Assembly (NCBI RefSeq): GCF_900103285.1
Contig: NZ_FNGS01000009.1
Span: 206,772-246,491, forward strand
Length of the DNA: 39,720 nucleotides
Reading direction: 5' to 3'
Origin: Siphonobacter aquaeclarae
Lineage (GTDB): Bacteria; Bacteroidota; Bacteroidia; Cytophagales; Spirosomataceae
Part shown: positions 16,705 through 25,623 of the stretch, in pieces
Numbering within the stretch: the first letter of the stretch is position 1
Layout of the letters: every line of letters begins with the position of its first letter
Translations under genes and position numbers: made by a program
The notes under the pieces: model-generated
Told to the model about the DNA's origin: nothing
Database searches by the model: none
What the model saw: only the letters and a program-made list of their open reading frames with translations

Positions 16705-19209
16705 CTATTGAGGGATCAGGGTGTAGGTCTTGCCGGCTTCGGCGTGAAGGGTGAGAATGCTTGTCGCCGGTGCGGTAAACGCCTCATTTCCGGCCGCCGG
16801 ACTTTTCTCAAACGGCGGCGTCGGTGGCGCCTGAAGCAGGGAATTGGCAGCCGTCGTTTTCCCATCGGCTTCGGCGAGGCGCATGCCTTTCGGCGTACGG
16901 ATGCGGAGCGTGCCTGCTACTGCCGGCGTAATCCGTGCCTGCGTGAGCGCGCCGTTTTTCCACTCCAGGTCTACGCCGACATTCCCACGCGCCCGGAGGC
17001 CGGAGATAGCGCCGTTTGTCCAGGCGTCGGGCAGGGCAGGCAGCAGGTGCAGCTCGCCGAGGTGGCTTTGCAGGAGGAGTTCGGCCATACCGGCCGTTCC
17101 GCCGAAATTACCGTCGATCTGGAACGGCGGGTGTGCGTCAAACAGGTTGGGATAGGTGCCGCCGCCCTTCGCGCCTTTGTTTTTCGGGCCGATGTAGGCC
17201 AGACCGTCTTTCAGGATTTTGTAGGCATGGTTGCCGTCGCCGAGGCGGGCCCACCAGTTAATCTTCCAGGCCATCGACCAGCCCGTGCTGATGTCTCCGC
17301 GCTGATGGAGTGTCTGGCGTGCCGCGGCGGCAAGTTCCGGCGTTTGCTCCCGGGATAATTGCTTTCCCGGAAAAAGACCGAAGAGATGGGAAATGTGCCG
17401 GTGTTTGTCGTCCGGACTATCCCAATCCTGAAACCATTCCTGCAACTGGCCGTGCCTGCCGATATGGTATGGGTAGAGCCGGGTCGTCCAGGATTCCAGT
17501 TTCGGTCGCCAGGCGGCATCGGTTTGAAGCGTAAGCGATGCCTGGCGCGTCGCTTCAAAAAGCTCCCGGATAATAGCGATGTCCATCGTCGTAGCCATGC
17601 TCAGTTCATATTCCTTTCCGTTGAGAACGAAGACGTTTTCGGGTGTGGAAGAAGGTGACGTGACGAGGTGACCCTTCCCGTCGTCGATCAGCCAGGCGCC
17701 CATAAACTGCGCCGCGCCTTTGATGAGGGGGTAGGCTTCCTTCAGAAAGGCCTTGTCGCCGGTATAGAGGTAGTGTTCCCAAAGATGGAGGCTGAGCCAG
17801 GCGCCGGCCATGGGCCAGCACGACCACCGCGGCGAGCTCGAACGGTCTTTGTCGTAATTACCTGCCGGTGAGCTTTTCGCCCAGACATCGGAGTTGTGGT
17901 GGGCACACCAGCCTTCGCTAATGCCGTAGTTGATGCGGGCGGTTTCGGCACCGTTTTTCGCCAGATCCCGTACAAAATGCAGCAGCGGCGCATGGCACTC
18001 GGCGAGGTTGGTAACCTCTGCCGGCCAGTAGTTCATCTGCGTATTGATGTTGATGGTGAAGTTACTGCCCCAGGGCGGCTGGATGTGGTAGTTCCAGATT
18101 CCCTGGAGATTAGCCGGTATGGCGCCGTTGCGGGAGCTGGAAATCAGGAGATAACGGCCAAACTGAAAGTACAGCGTCTGAAGCTGTGGATCGCTTTCGC
18201 CGCGGGCGAACCGGATCAGGCGCTCGTCCGTCGGCAGGCGGAGCGCTTCGGCATTGGTACCGAGATCAAACCGGACGCGCTGAAACAGCCGCTGGTAATC
18301 CCGGACGTGGGCGGTTTTGAGTGTTTCGAATGATTTCGCGGAAACCTTGTTTTGAGCGAGTAATGCGGTTGGGTCTTTTCCTTCTTTCCCCGGAGACTTG
18401 TCCGGACCGTTGTAGCTTGTCGCCTCCGTAAGGTATAGCGTTGCGTTGTCGGCGTTTTCGACAAGGAGCTGCCCGTTTTCAGCGCGGAGTTTTCCGCCAC
18501 TGAGCCGTATTTCGAGACGGACATCGAAGTTCATGCCTTCCTGCCCGTCATAGACAATCTGGTTCGGGTCATAGGCCCGGTGGGCTACGTATTTCGGTGC
18601 TTTTCCGTGGAGGATCACGCGGTTTCCTTCTGCCGAAACCTGAAATTTGAGCACACTCGACAGCCCGGCTTTGAACGATACTTTTCCTTTCTGATCAGCC
18701 TTGAGGAAAATAACCAGCGCCTGATCCGGAAAGCTGACGAAGCTCTCCCGCGAGAAACCCACGCCATTTTTAGTGTAGCGAACGGAAGAAACCGCCGTAT
18801 TCAGGTCCAGGTCACGGGTATAGGAACTGACGGTGGAGTCGGGGCCGAAGTCGAGCGTCAGGTTGGCCATCGGCAGGTACCGGGCTGAATAGGGCCCCTG
18901 CATCTTTTTCCAGAGCAGGGCTGCGCGACCGTAATCCCCTTCGGCAATGGCCTTGCGGACTTCCGGGAGGACTTTCGGACCATCCGGGTTGTTACCTGGA
19001 TCAGGGTATCCCGACCACAGGCTATGGTCGTTGAGCTGATACCGCTCCCGCCCGGCGCTGCCCCATACCATCGCGCCGAGGCTGCCGTTTCCGAGCGGCA
19101 GCGCCTCTTCCCAGATGCGGGCGGGCTGATCGTACCAGAGTTTCAACGGGTCCTGGGCATGGAGAAGACCCGAAAGGAGCAGGAGCGCTCCGGCAAAGAC
19201 GTGTCGCAT
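16705..19209 (-). CDS. Secreted glycoside hydrolase family 95 (alpha-L-fucosidase/galactosidase type)
   Basis: An 834-residue secreted enzyme; the start at 19209 gives the signal peptide [19 protein letters not shown]. The N-terminal beta-sandwich opens with [19 protein letters not shown], typical of GH95. The (alpha/alpha)6 domain holds the catalytic Asn residues in [10 protein letters not shown] (about residues 385-395), the Glu in SSTPEN (about 523) and the catalytic Asp in FQIDGNFGG (about 698). These match the residues of the characterised inverting 1,2-alpha-L-fucosidase. Activity may be alpha-fucosidase or alpha-L-galactosidase. It heads the minus-strand CAZyme run and is divergent from the riboswitch-controlled receptor gene. 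Confidence 0.92.
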   Translation of the reverse strand: MRHVFAGALLLLSGLLHAQDPLKLWYDQPARIWEEALPLGNGSLGAMVWGSAGRERYQLNDHSLWSGYPDPGNNPDGPKVLPEVRKAIAEGDYGRAALLWKKMQGPYSARYLPMANLTLDFGPDSTVSSYTRDLDLNTAVSSVRYTKNGVGFSRESFVSFPDQALVIFLKADQKGKVSFKAGLSSVLKFQVSAEGNRVILHGKAPKYVAHRAYDPNQIVYDGQEGMNFDVRLEIRLSGGKLRAENGQLLVENADNATLYLTEATSYNGPDKSPGKEGKDPTALLAQNKVSAKSFETLKTAHVRDYQRLFQRVRFDLGTNAEALRLPTDERLIRFARGESDPQLQTLYFQFGRYLLISSSRNGAIPANLQGIWNYHIQPPWGSNFTININTQMNYWPAEVTNLAECHAPLLHFVRDLAKNGAETARINYGISEGWCAHHNSDVWAKSSPAGNYDKDRSSSPRWSCWPMAGAWLSLHLWEHYLYTGDKAFLKEAYPLIKGAAQFMGAWLIDDGKGHLVTSPSSTPENVFVLNGKEYELSMATTMDIAIIRELFEATRQASLTLQTDAAWRPKLESWTTRLYPYHIGRHGQLQEWFQDWDSPDDKHRHISHLFGLFPGKQLSREQTPELAAAARQTLHQRGDISTGWSMAWKINWWARLGDGNHAYKILKDGLAYIGPKNKGAKGGGTYPNLFDAHPPFQIDGNFGGTAGMAELLLQSHLGELHLLPALPDAWTNGAISGLRARGNVGVDLEWKNGALTQARITPAVAGTLRIRTPKGMRLAEADGKTTAANSLLQAPPTPPFEKSPAAGNEAFTAPATSILTLHAEAGKTYTLIPQ

Positions 19210-19302
19210 GGTATAGAGGTATTTCCCCCAAAAGACGCCCGGCAAGCGATGCTACCCTTTCTTCCGGACAGACCCTGCTTCGGGAAGGTGAATAATTTTC
19301 GG

Positions 19303-19310
19303 TACTTTTG
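19303..19310 (+). promoter_or_regulatory. -7 promoter box for the cobalamin riboswitch leader
   Basis: TACTTTTG matches the Bacteroidota -7 consensus TAnnTTTG exactly and sits just before the riboswitch. No convincing TTG -33 element is seen at 19-21 bases upstream. Confidence 0.55.
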
Positions 19311-19315
19311 CGGCA

Positions 19316-19500
19316 CGTTTCAGGTTCCCGGGATTCAGTCTCCGGGATGAAAAGGGAACACCGGTGTAAATCCGGGGCTATCCCCGTAGCTGTAAGCTCC
19401 TGTACCAGTTTCCGGTATCATGCCACTGTCGGTCCGACGGGAAGGCGCCGGAAACGGAGCAAGCCAGAAGACCTGCCTGATCCGGATCACCACCGGGCTT
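19316..19500 (+). promoter_or_regulatory. Cobalamin (AdoCbl-type) riboswitch
   Basis: The leader carries the conserved pieces of a cobalamin riboswitch in the right order: GGTTCCCGGG and GGGATGAAAAGGGAA, then ACCGGTGTAAATCCGG, then GCTGTAAGC, ATGCCACTG, GGGAAGGC, and the B12 box GCCAGAAGACCTGCC at 19463-19477. It precedes the BtuB-like gene by about 110 bases. A GGAGGA at 19517-19522 can pair with TCCTCC at 19600-19605, six bases before the ATG, so the expression platform could act at translation start. The cobTSC genes lie after the receptor and its terminator. Confidence 0.93.
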
Positions 19501-19610
19501 TCGGGTGAAAAGCCGAGGAGGAAAGAAGGACATTCCCGCTGTGACGTCCGGCAGGCTGTGCTTCGTATTTCTCTTCCCTTTTTCAGGAAAGCTCATTTAT
19601 CCTCCAGATA

Positions 19611-21560
19611 ATGAGCAAGTTTACCAGGTTTTTTCTCTTTTTCTCCGGCCTCGCGCTGGGGCTGCAGGCGCAGGACCGCCAACTCGATGAGGTGACCGTT
19701 ACGGCCAACCGCACCGATCAGAAACTTTCCCATACCGGTAAAGTCGTCGTGGTGCTGACGGATTCTGTCCTTCAGAAATATGCTACGCAAAGTGTTGCCG
19801 AACTGCTATCCAGGCAAACCGGCTTCCAGATCAACGGCGCCAACGGGCCGCAGGGCTCGCAGCAGGACGTGTATTTCCGCGGCGCGGGTACCGGAAACCT
19901 GCTGGTTCTGATCGACGGTATCCCGGTTTACGATCCGTCCGGTATTGCCAATACGTTTGATTTTAACCTGTTGACCGTCGGAGAGTGTGATCGTATCGAG
20001 ATTCTCCGCGGTACGCAATCCACCCTATACGGTTCCGATGCCGTAGCCGGCGTGGTCAATATCATCACCCGGAAAAGCAGCCGGAGACCTATCGAAGGGG
20101 CCGTTTCGCTCCAGGGAGGCAGCTACGGAACCTTCCGCGGCGGCATAGGACTCAATGGCGCTATCGGAAAAGGCAGTTTTCAGGTCCGGTATACCCGCCA
20201 GAGTACCAACGGCTTTTCCTCCGCGCGGGATACGACGGGTAAAGCCGGGTTTGACCGGGATGGCTTCCGGTCTGATAACCTGCTGGCTGCCATTAGTTTG
20301 CCGCTTTCATCGCGCCTGCTGTGGAAAGCGCGGGGACTGTATTCGCATTACCGGACCGACGTCGACGCAGGGGCCTTCGCCGACGAAAAGGACTTTACAT
20401 TCCGGAATACCTTCCGCTCGCTGGCGACGGGAATTGAATTTTCGCACCGGTTGGGCAAGCTGACCGCGAACTACAGCATAAGCGACTACAGCCGACGGTT
20501 TGTCGACGATTCTACCTGGGTGGCTCCCGGCGCATATAATACCTATTCGCGGGATACCTACGACGGCGTCGCGCAGTATGCGGAAGTATACCATACGCTG
20601 CGGGTCAATAAACAGCTACAGGTAGTCGCCGGTATCGATTTCCGCGCGCAAAACACCGATCAGGCATATGTTTCGTACAGTTCTTTCGGGGAATACCGGT
20701 CCACGCCGATCGATAAAGATACCGCCCGCACCCGCCTGCTCAGCGGATACCTGACGGCCCTTTTCCGGACTGAGACCGGCCTCGCCGTTGAGCTCGGGGG
20801 CAGGTATAATCACCATTCGCTGTACGGCAACAATTTCACCTGGTCGTTCAACCCTTCCTACCTGCTGATGGAGAAGCTGAAGGTATTTGTGAATGTGTCG
20901 ACCGGGTTCCGGGCGCCGTCGCTGTACCAGTTGTATTCCGTGTATGGTAACAAGGGTCTTCGTTCCGAAAAAAGTACCTCCTTTGAAGGCGGAGCGGCTT
21001 ATGGAACGGACAGGAATCAATTGCGGGTCGTGTATTTCGACCGGCAGATCAAAGATGTTTTTGTCTTTCAGTCGATGAGCGTCGATCCCTATGGCCGGTA
21101 TGTCAACTTCGACAAACAGCATGATCACGGCGTGGAAGTAGAAGGCCGGCTGGCAATCGGAAAGCTCAGCCTGAGCGGAAACGCTACCTTCCTGACCGGC
21201 AAGGTGCAAACCAAAAACGAGACCGGTAAAGACACGACTTTCTTCAACCTCTTCCGCCGGCCGAAGCAACTGTTTAACCTGACGGCCGGGTACCAGGTAC
21301 TGCCGGAACTGTTCGTCTCGGCTTCCCTGCGCTCCGTAGGCGACCGGAAAGAACAGTACTACAACGGCGCGACGTACAAAACGGACATCGTCCGCCTCGA
21401 TGCCTACACCACGATTGACGTTTACGCCGAGTACCGGATCACGCCCCGCCTGCGCGTTTATGGCGATGTACGCAACCTGTTTGATCAGACCTACGCCGAT
21501 CAGTATGGCTTCAATACCCGCCGCCGGAATGCTGCCGGCGGGCTTCAGTTGACGTTCTGA
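19611..21560 (+). CDS. btuB: TonB-dependent vitamin B12 receptor (BtuB-like)
   Basis: A 649-residue outer-membrane receptor. A signal peptide (MSKFTRFFLFFSGLALGLQAQ) is followed directly by the TonB-box-like LDEVTVTANR, a plug domain (about residues 35-150, with VYFRGAGTGNLLVLIDGIPV and IEILRGTQSTLYGSDAVAG) and a beta-barrel ending in the aromatic-terminated strand AAGGLQLTF. Length is close to BtuB and shorter than SusC-type receptors. Cobalamin as ligand is supported by the riboswitch in its leader and by cobT, cobS and cobC downstream. A terminator hairpin follows immediately. Confidence 0.92.
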   Translation: MSKFTRFFLFFSGLALGLQAQDRQLDEVTVTANRTDQKLSHTGKVVVVLTDSVLQKYATQSVAELLSRQTGFQINGANGPQGSQQDVYFRGAGTGNLLVLIDGIPVYDPSGIANTFDFNLLTVGECDRIEILRGTQSTLYGSDAVAGVVNIITRKSSRRPIEGAVSLQGGSYGTFRGGIGLNGAIGKGSFQVRYTRQSTNGFSSARDTTGKAGFDRDGFRSDNLLAAISLPLSSRLLWKARGLYSHYRTDVDAGAFADEKDFTFRNTFRSLATGIEFSHRLGKLTANYSISDYSRRFVDDSTWVAPGAYNTYSRDTYDGVAQYAEVYHTLRVNKQLQVVAGIDFRAQNTDQAYVSYSSFGEYRSTPIDKDTARTRLLSGYLTALFRTETGLAVELGGRYNHHSLYGNNFTWSFNPSYLLMEKLKVFVNVSTGFRAPSLYQLYSVYGNKGLRSEKSTSFEGGAAYGTDRNQLRVVYFDRQIKDVFVFQSMSVDPYGRYVNFDKQHDHGVEVEGRLAIGKLSLSGNATFLTGKVQTKNETGKDTTFFNLFRRPKQLFNLTAGYQVLPELFVSASLRSVGDRKEQYYNGATYKTDIVRLDAYTTIDVYAEYRITPRLRVYGDVRNLFDQTYADQYGFNTRRRNAAGGLQLTF

Positions 21561-21566
21561 CCGAAA

Positions 21567-21602
21567 AAAGGCCGGTATGGGAATAGCCGCATACCGGCCT
21601 TT
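21567..21602 (+). terminator. Rho-independent terminator after btuB
   Basis: A 10-bp perfect stem (GGCCGGTATG with CATACCGGCC), preceded by six A and followed by TTT; 13-bp if the A-T pairs are counted. It separates btuB from cobT by strength of the stem, so cobTSC may use its own start or read-through. Confidence 0.75.
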
Positions 21603-21730
21603 CCACGATAAAATAGGAATACAATGGGTCATTATTGGCAGATGTCCCGTAATTTTAAACGCGGTCAGGCGTTTCGATTCTGACACACCGGCCGTGTCAG
21701 TTTCATCCAGCCTCTGCTACCGTTTTTCAT

Positions 21731-22768
21731 ATGTACACTTCTTCTCTTGAGCAGACGCTCCGTCGGAAAATCGATTTCAAAACCAAGCCTCTGGGCGCGC
21801 TGGGCCTGCTCGAAAAGCTCGCTTTCCGGATTGCCATGATTCAGAAGACGGAGACGCCGGTTTTGTCGGACCCGACGATAGTCGTTTTTGCCGGAGACCA
21901 CGGCATCGCTTCCGAGGGCGTCAGTGCCTATCCGCCGGAAGTGACGTTTCAGATGGTGGAAAACTTCATTGCGGGAGGCGCCGCCATCAACGTATTCTGC
22001 CGCCAGAACGGGCTTGGTCTTCGCGTGGTGGATGCCGGTGTCCGGTATGATTTCTCCGAAAACGCCCCTATTATTCACGCTAAAGCAGCGCCGGGTACGG
22101 CCAACTTCCTGCGGGAGCCGGCCATGACTGACGTGCAGCTGGCGTTTTGCCTGGAGCAGGGTGCGCTGGTCGTGCACAACCTGCGGCGGGACGCGTCTAA
22201 CGTAGTCGGTTTTGGGGAAATGGGTATCGGCAATACGTCTTCAGCCAGTGTGCTGATGAGCCTGCTGACGGGATTGCCGCTGGATGCCTGCGTGGGTCGC
22301 GGAACAGGCCTGTCCAACGAAAAATTCGCGCGGAAGAAAGAAATCCTGGCAGAAGCCATCCGCGTGAACGGCGTACAGACCGATCCGCGCGAGGCGCTGC
22401 GGACATACGGTGGCTTCGAAATCGCTCAGATGGTCGGCGCGATACGCGCTGCCCGGTCGGCAGGAATGACCATTCTCATCGACGGATTTATCTCAACAGC
22501 CGCCGCGCTCGTAGCCTTTCGCATGCAGCCGAACGTATTAGATAATATTATCTTCAGCCACCGGTCAGAAGAACAGGGCCACGCGCTGCTGCTGGATTAC
22601 CTCGGGGCGGAGCCGGTGCTCCAGCTTCAACTGAGACTCGGGGAGGGAACGGGCTGTGCACTGGCGTACCCGGTTCTCAAAAATGCCGTTGCTTTCCTGA
22701 ATCAGATGTCCAGCTTCGAAGAGGCCGGCGTTTCCGGAAAAACAGAGGAGCAACGGATCGAAGAATAG
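21731..22768 (+). CDS. cobT: Nicotinate-nucleotide--dimethylbenzimidazole phosphoribosyltransferase
   Basis: A 345-residue cytosolic enzyme that makes alpha-ribazole 5'-phosphate, the lower ligand of B12. Typical motifs are DPTIVVFAGDHGIASEGVSAYP near the N terminus (GDHG), MVENFIAGGAAINVF, FGEMGIGNTSSASVL in the centre and the C-terminal ILIDGFISTAAAL and LLDYLGAEPVLQLQLRLGEGTG (shown here as separate conserved runs), with the catalytic Glu in the LGEGTG region. The length matches CobT. It is the first of three cob genes in close order. Confidence 0.95.
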   Translation: MYTSSLEQTLRRKIDFKTKPLGALGLLEKLAFRIAMIQKTETPVLSDPTIVVFAGDHGIASEGVSAYPPEVTFQMVENFIAGGAAINVFCRQNGLGLRVVDAGVRYDFSENAPIIHAKAAPGTANFLREPAMTDVQLAFCLEQGALVVHNLRRDASNVVGFGEMGIGNTSSASVLMSLLTGLPLDACVGRGTGLSNEKFARKKEILAEAIRVNGVQTDPREALRTYGGFEIAQMVGAIRAARSAGMTILIDGFISTAAALVAFRMQPNVLDNIIFSHRSEEQGHALLLDYLGAEPVLQLQLRLGEGTGCALAYPVLKNAVAFLNQMSSFEEAGVSGKTEEQRIEE

Positions 22769-22786
22769 CCGTACCTCCCTTTTTCT

Positions 22787-23554
22787 ATGAAAAAAGAAAT
22801 CCGTCTCTTTCTGACGGCCGTTTTGTTTTATACGCGGATTCCCGGCCCGGCGTGGGTAGGGCATAGCAGCGACCAACTGAACGCCTCCCGGAAGTATTTT
22901 CCCCTCATCGGATGGGTAGTCGGCGGAATCGCGGCGGCGGCGCTCGAAAGCAGCCGATTGGTGTTTCCGGTATCGATCAGCCTGTTGCTGTCGCTGGCTG
23001 CAGGTATCCTGACTACCGGGGCTTTCCACGAAGACGGTTTTGCTGATACCTGCGACGGCTTCGGCGGCGGATGGACCAAAGAGCAGATTCTTGCCATCAT
23101 GAAAGACAGCCGGCTGGGTACCTACGGGGCCGTCGGCATCGCCTTGTTACTTTCCCTGAAATTTCTGACGCTGGTTGAGCTCGACAAGTTTCCCGGCCTC
23201 TGGCGGGTACTCATCGCCGGACATGTTGTGAGCCGGTTTATGGCGTCGATTACCCTCGAAACCCACGAATACGTCCGCGATACCGGTGACGCCAAAGCCA
23301 AGCCCATGGCCTCTTCCCGCCTGGGCTGGAAGGGCCTGATTCCCGGAGCGGTTGCCGTGGTACTGGCATTGCTGCTATTACCTGACTACTGGCTCTGGCT
23401 GGCAGTAGCCGGCGCGCTGGCCGCGCAGCAATACCTTTCCTGGTACTTCAAAAAGTGGATAGGCGGGTACACCGGCGATTGCCTGGGTGCTATCCAGCAG
23501 GTCAGTGAGTGCGTCTTTTACCTCTGTCTGTACGCCATATGGAGTTGTTTGTGA
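22787..23554 (+). CDS. cobS: Adenosylcobinamide-GDP ribazoletransferase (cobalamin synthase)
   Basis: A 255-residue polytopic inner-membrane enzyme that joins alpha-ribazole to AdoCbi-GDP, the last assembly step of B12. The conserved acidic motif GAFHEDGFADTCDGFGGG is complete (about residues 78-95), with the following KDSRLGTYGA; several hydrophobic helices follow. It starts 18 bases after cobT and its 3' end overlaps cobC by 16 bases. Confidence 0.95.
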   Translation: MKKEIRLFLTAVLFYTRIPGPAWVGHSSDQLNASRKYFPLIGWVVGGIAAAALESSRLVFPVSISLLLSLAAGILTTGAFHEDGFADTCDGFGGGWTKEQILAIMKDSRLGTYGAVGIALLLSLKFLTLVELDKFPGLWRVLIAGHVVSRFMASITLETHEYVRDTGDAKAKPMASSRLGWKGLIPGAVAVVLALLLLPDYWLWLAVAGALAAQQYLSWYFKKWIGGYTGDCLGAIQQVSECVFYLCLYAIWSCL

Positions 23555-24117
23555 TCCGGCATACCTCCGTTTCCGGAACGTCTGGGCTCTGTTACGGGCA
23601 GTCGGAAGTACCGCTGGCCGATTCTTTCGACGCCGAGACCGCAATACTGCTGCAAGCGTTTTCAGAACCAGCGGACGTAGTCTTTACCAGTCCGCTCGAA
23701 CGCTGCCGCCGCCTGGCAGAGCGGCTGCCTGCTGCGAAACGGATCTCCGATGACCGTCTGAAGGAAGTATTTTTCGGGGAATGGGAAGGCCGGCAGTGGG
23801 ACGAACTGCCGGAAGCGGATGTCCGCGCCTGGGCCGACGACTTCGTATATGCGCGCCCGCCGGGAGGTGAAAGCCTTGTTTCACTGGCAGCCCGGACAGC
23901 GGATTTTCTGGAAGAATTGCGCGGACAGCCGTACAAACGTGTTGCTGTAGTCACGCACGCCGGTTTTGTCCGGTGCGTATGGGCGCATTTGCTGGGCATT
24001 CCGCTTTCGCATATCTTCCGGCTCGATATACCGTATGGTCACGGCTATCGGTTCGGACTGGGTACTTCGCCGGCTTTTGATCGCTGGCTGGGTAGTTTCC
24101 CCGCCGTTTCCTTCTAA
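23539..24117 (+). CDS. cobC: Histidine phosphatase, probable alpha-ribazole phosphatase
   Basis: A 192-residue cytosolic histidine phosphatase. The start at 23539 is chosen because the catalytic RHT motif (VIRHTSVSG) lies at residues 6-8 as usual; an earlier in-frame start adds ten unrelated residues. The second half has the conserved acidic EVFFGEWEG and the VVTHAGFVR motif with the second catalytic His. Family members include phosphoglycerate mutases; CobC is called because the gene overlaps cobS and follows cobT. Its product would dephosphorylate alpha-ribazole phosphate or cobalamin phosphate. Confidence 0.88.
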   Translation: MELFVIRHTSVSGTSGLCYGQSEVPLADSFDAETAILLQAFSEPADVVFTSPLERCRRLAERLPAAKRISDDRLKEVFFGEWEGRQWDELPEADVRAWADDFVYARPPGGESLVSLAARTADFLEELRGQPYKRVAVVTHAGFVRCVWAHLLGIPLSHIFRLDIPYGHGYRFGLGTSPAFDRWLGSFPAVSF

Positions 24118-24128
24118 CCTGATACACA

Positions 24129-25247
24129 ATGCAACGTACCTCTTTCCTTTCCGGACTGCTGATTCTGCTGGTTGCCGGCGCCTGCCGTCATACTCCTTCT
24201 TCTCAGCAAACCGCCGCCTTACCCGATTCAACCGGAACCGGCTGGGCGTTGATGCCTTTTGTCAAAGCAGACAGCGTCAACCCGGTACTGACGCCAGCGG
24301 CGAGCCAGGTATTCCGCGACCCTATCTGGAAAAAAGAGGTAAAGTGGGAGGAAAAGGACGTCTTCAATCCGGCCTGCGTTGTTCGCGACGGGAAAATATG
24401 GATGCTGTACCGCGCGGAAGACAAGCTCGGAAAGTATGCCGGGGTATCACGGCTGGGGCTGGCCATCAGCAACGACGGCCTGCATTTCAAAAAAGAGCCT
24501 GCTCCTGTTTTTTATCCGTCGGACGATGCCTGGAAGAAGTACGAATGGGAGGGAGGCTGTGAAGATCCCCGCGTAGTAGAGCACCCCGACGGCGGCTATA
24601 TCCTGACCTATACCGCATACGATGGCAAAACTGCCCGCCTGCTGCTGGCCACATCTAAAGACCTGCACACCTGGACGAAATACGGCCCAGTCCTGGGCGA
24701 AGGAAAGCACCTGCATACCTGGTCAAAATCGGGTGCGATCATTGCCCGACGCCAGGGCGACCGCTTCGTCGCCGAAAAAATCAATGGCAAATACTGGATG
24801 TATTTCGGAGATACGAGTCTGTTTCTGGCTTCGTCTGACGACCTGATTCACTGGACGCCGCTTGAAGACGGCAAAGGCGGTCTGGCGCCGGTTCTCCGGC
24901 CCCGCCCCGGGAAATTTGACGGGCAGTTGGTTGAGCCGGGACCGTTTGCATTGCTCGGCGAGAAAGGTATTCTGCTGATTTACAATGCCGCCACGCCCAA
25001 CAAGACCGGCGCGTTGGTGTATTCGGCCGGGCAGGCGCTTTTTGACGCGAAAGACCCGTCGAAACTGTCAGCGCGACTGGCCGAGTCCTTTTTCGTTCCC
25101 GACAAACCGTATGAGCTCACCGGCCAGGTCAATAATGTCGTGTTTCTGGAAGGGCTCGCGCCGCTGAAGGGGAAGTGGTTCCTGTACTACGGAACGGCGG
25201 ATTCGAAGATAGCGGTCGCCGTGGCCGATGATCAGAGCGACAAATAA
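24129..25247 (+). CDS. GH130-like beta-propeller glycosidase/phosphorylase lipoprotein
   Basis: A 372-residue lipoprotein: the signal ends in the lipobox LLVAGAC, then a five-blade beta-propeller. DVFNPACVVRDGKIWMLYRAED and WEGGCEDPRVVEHPDGGYILTY (GCEDPR at its core) are typical of GH130, which acts on beta-mannosides by phosphorolysis or hydrolysis. Export as a lipoprotein makes hydrolysis more likely than phosphorolysis, because phosphate-using members are normally cytosolic; this is inference. It starts 11 bases after cobC, so it may be in the same transcript although its role is unrelated to B12. Its 3' end overlaps the convergent rhodanese gene by 16 bases. Confidence 0.82.
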   Translation: MQRTSFLSGLLILLVAGACRHTPSSQQTAALPDSTGTGWALMPFVKADSVNPVLTPAASQVFRDPIWKKEVKWEEKDVFNPACVVRDGKIWMLYRAEDKLGKYAGVSRLGLAISNDGLHFKKEPAPVFYPSDDAWKKYEWEGGCEDPRVVEHPDGGYILTYTAYDGKTARLLLATSKDLHTWTKYGPVLGEGKHLHTWSKSGAIIARRQGDRFVAEKINGKYWMYFGDTSLFLASSDDLIHWTPLEDGKGGLAPVLRPRPGKFDGQLVEPGPFALLGEKGILLIYNAATPNKTGALVYSAGQALFDAKDPSKLSARLAESFFVPDKPYELTGQVNNVVFLEGLAPLKGKWFLYYGTADSKIAVAVADDQSDK

Positions 25248-25522
25248 GCCTCAATACCGCCTTCGAGGTGGTCCACACCGGTGAATCCCCGTTTGGCAAG
25301 AATGCGGGCGGCAATAGCACTTTGCAGTCCGGTACCGCAGTATACAATCACCTCGTTTTCCTTCCAGTCTGCCGGAATTTCATCAATCCGGAGCAGCAGT
25401 TCGTCGAGCGGCAAATGCAACCCGCCCAGCGAAAAGGAATCCCGTTCGTACGGTGTCCGGATATCGAGGAGGCGGGGAAGTTGGCCGGAGGCAAGTCGTT
25501 GCCGGAAGAGTTCGGGAGTCAT
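25232..25522 (-). CDS. Rhodanese-like single-domain protein
   Basis: A 96-residue cytosolic single rhodanese domain. The catalytic loop is YCGTGLQSA (Cys followed by the five-residue loop), after the strand NEVIVYC; the N-terminal LLDIRTPYERDSFSLGG pattern is typical. Sulfur transfer or redox role is likely, with no specific partner visible. It is the second of two paralogues in tandem; an inverted CRCAGANNT nonamer element lies between them. Confidence 0.88.
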   Translation of the reverse strand: MTPELFRQRLASGQLPRLLDIRTPYERDSFSLGGLHLPLDELLLRIDEIPADWKENEVIVYCGTGLQSAIAARILAKRGFTGVDHLEGGIEAYLSL

Positions 25523-25529
25523 AAAACCG

Positions 25530-25595
25530 TTTCTGTGAATTCCGGGTGTTTTGTGAGGCTTGTTTTTCTCACAGAAAACGCAGAATTCACAGAAA
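25530..25595. repeat. Inverted nonamer array, CRCAGANNT family, 10-nt loop
   Basis: The right arm (25568-25595) reads CTCACAGAAAA, CGCAGAATT, CACAGAAA; the left arm (25530-25557) is its imperfect complement (TTTCTGTGAATTCC to TTTTGTGAG); the loop is GCTTGTTTTT. The whole element fills the gap between two rhodanese genes and could also fold as a long hairpin in the transcript. Confidence 0.85.
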
Positions 25596-25623
25596 GAAAG
25601 GTAGTTGAGAGTCGGAGCGGAGA

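Noticed and set aside
20616-21686. A 356-codon minus-strand open frame opposite btuB
   Set aside because: Antisense shadow; the receptor gene is certain from its plug and barrel motifs and riboswitch.
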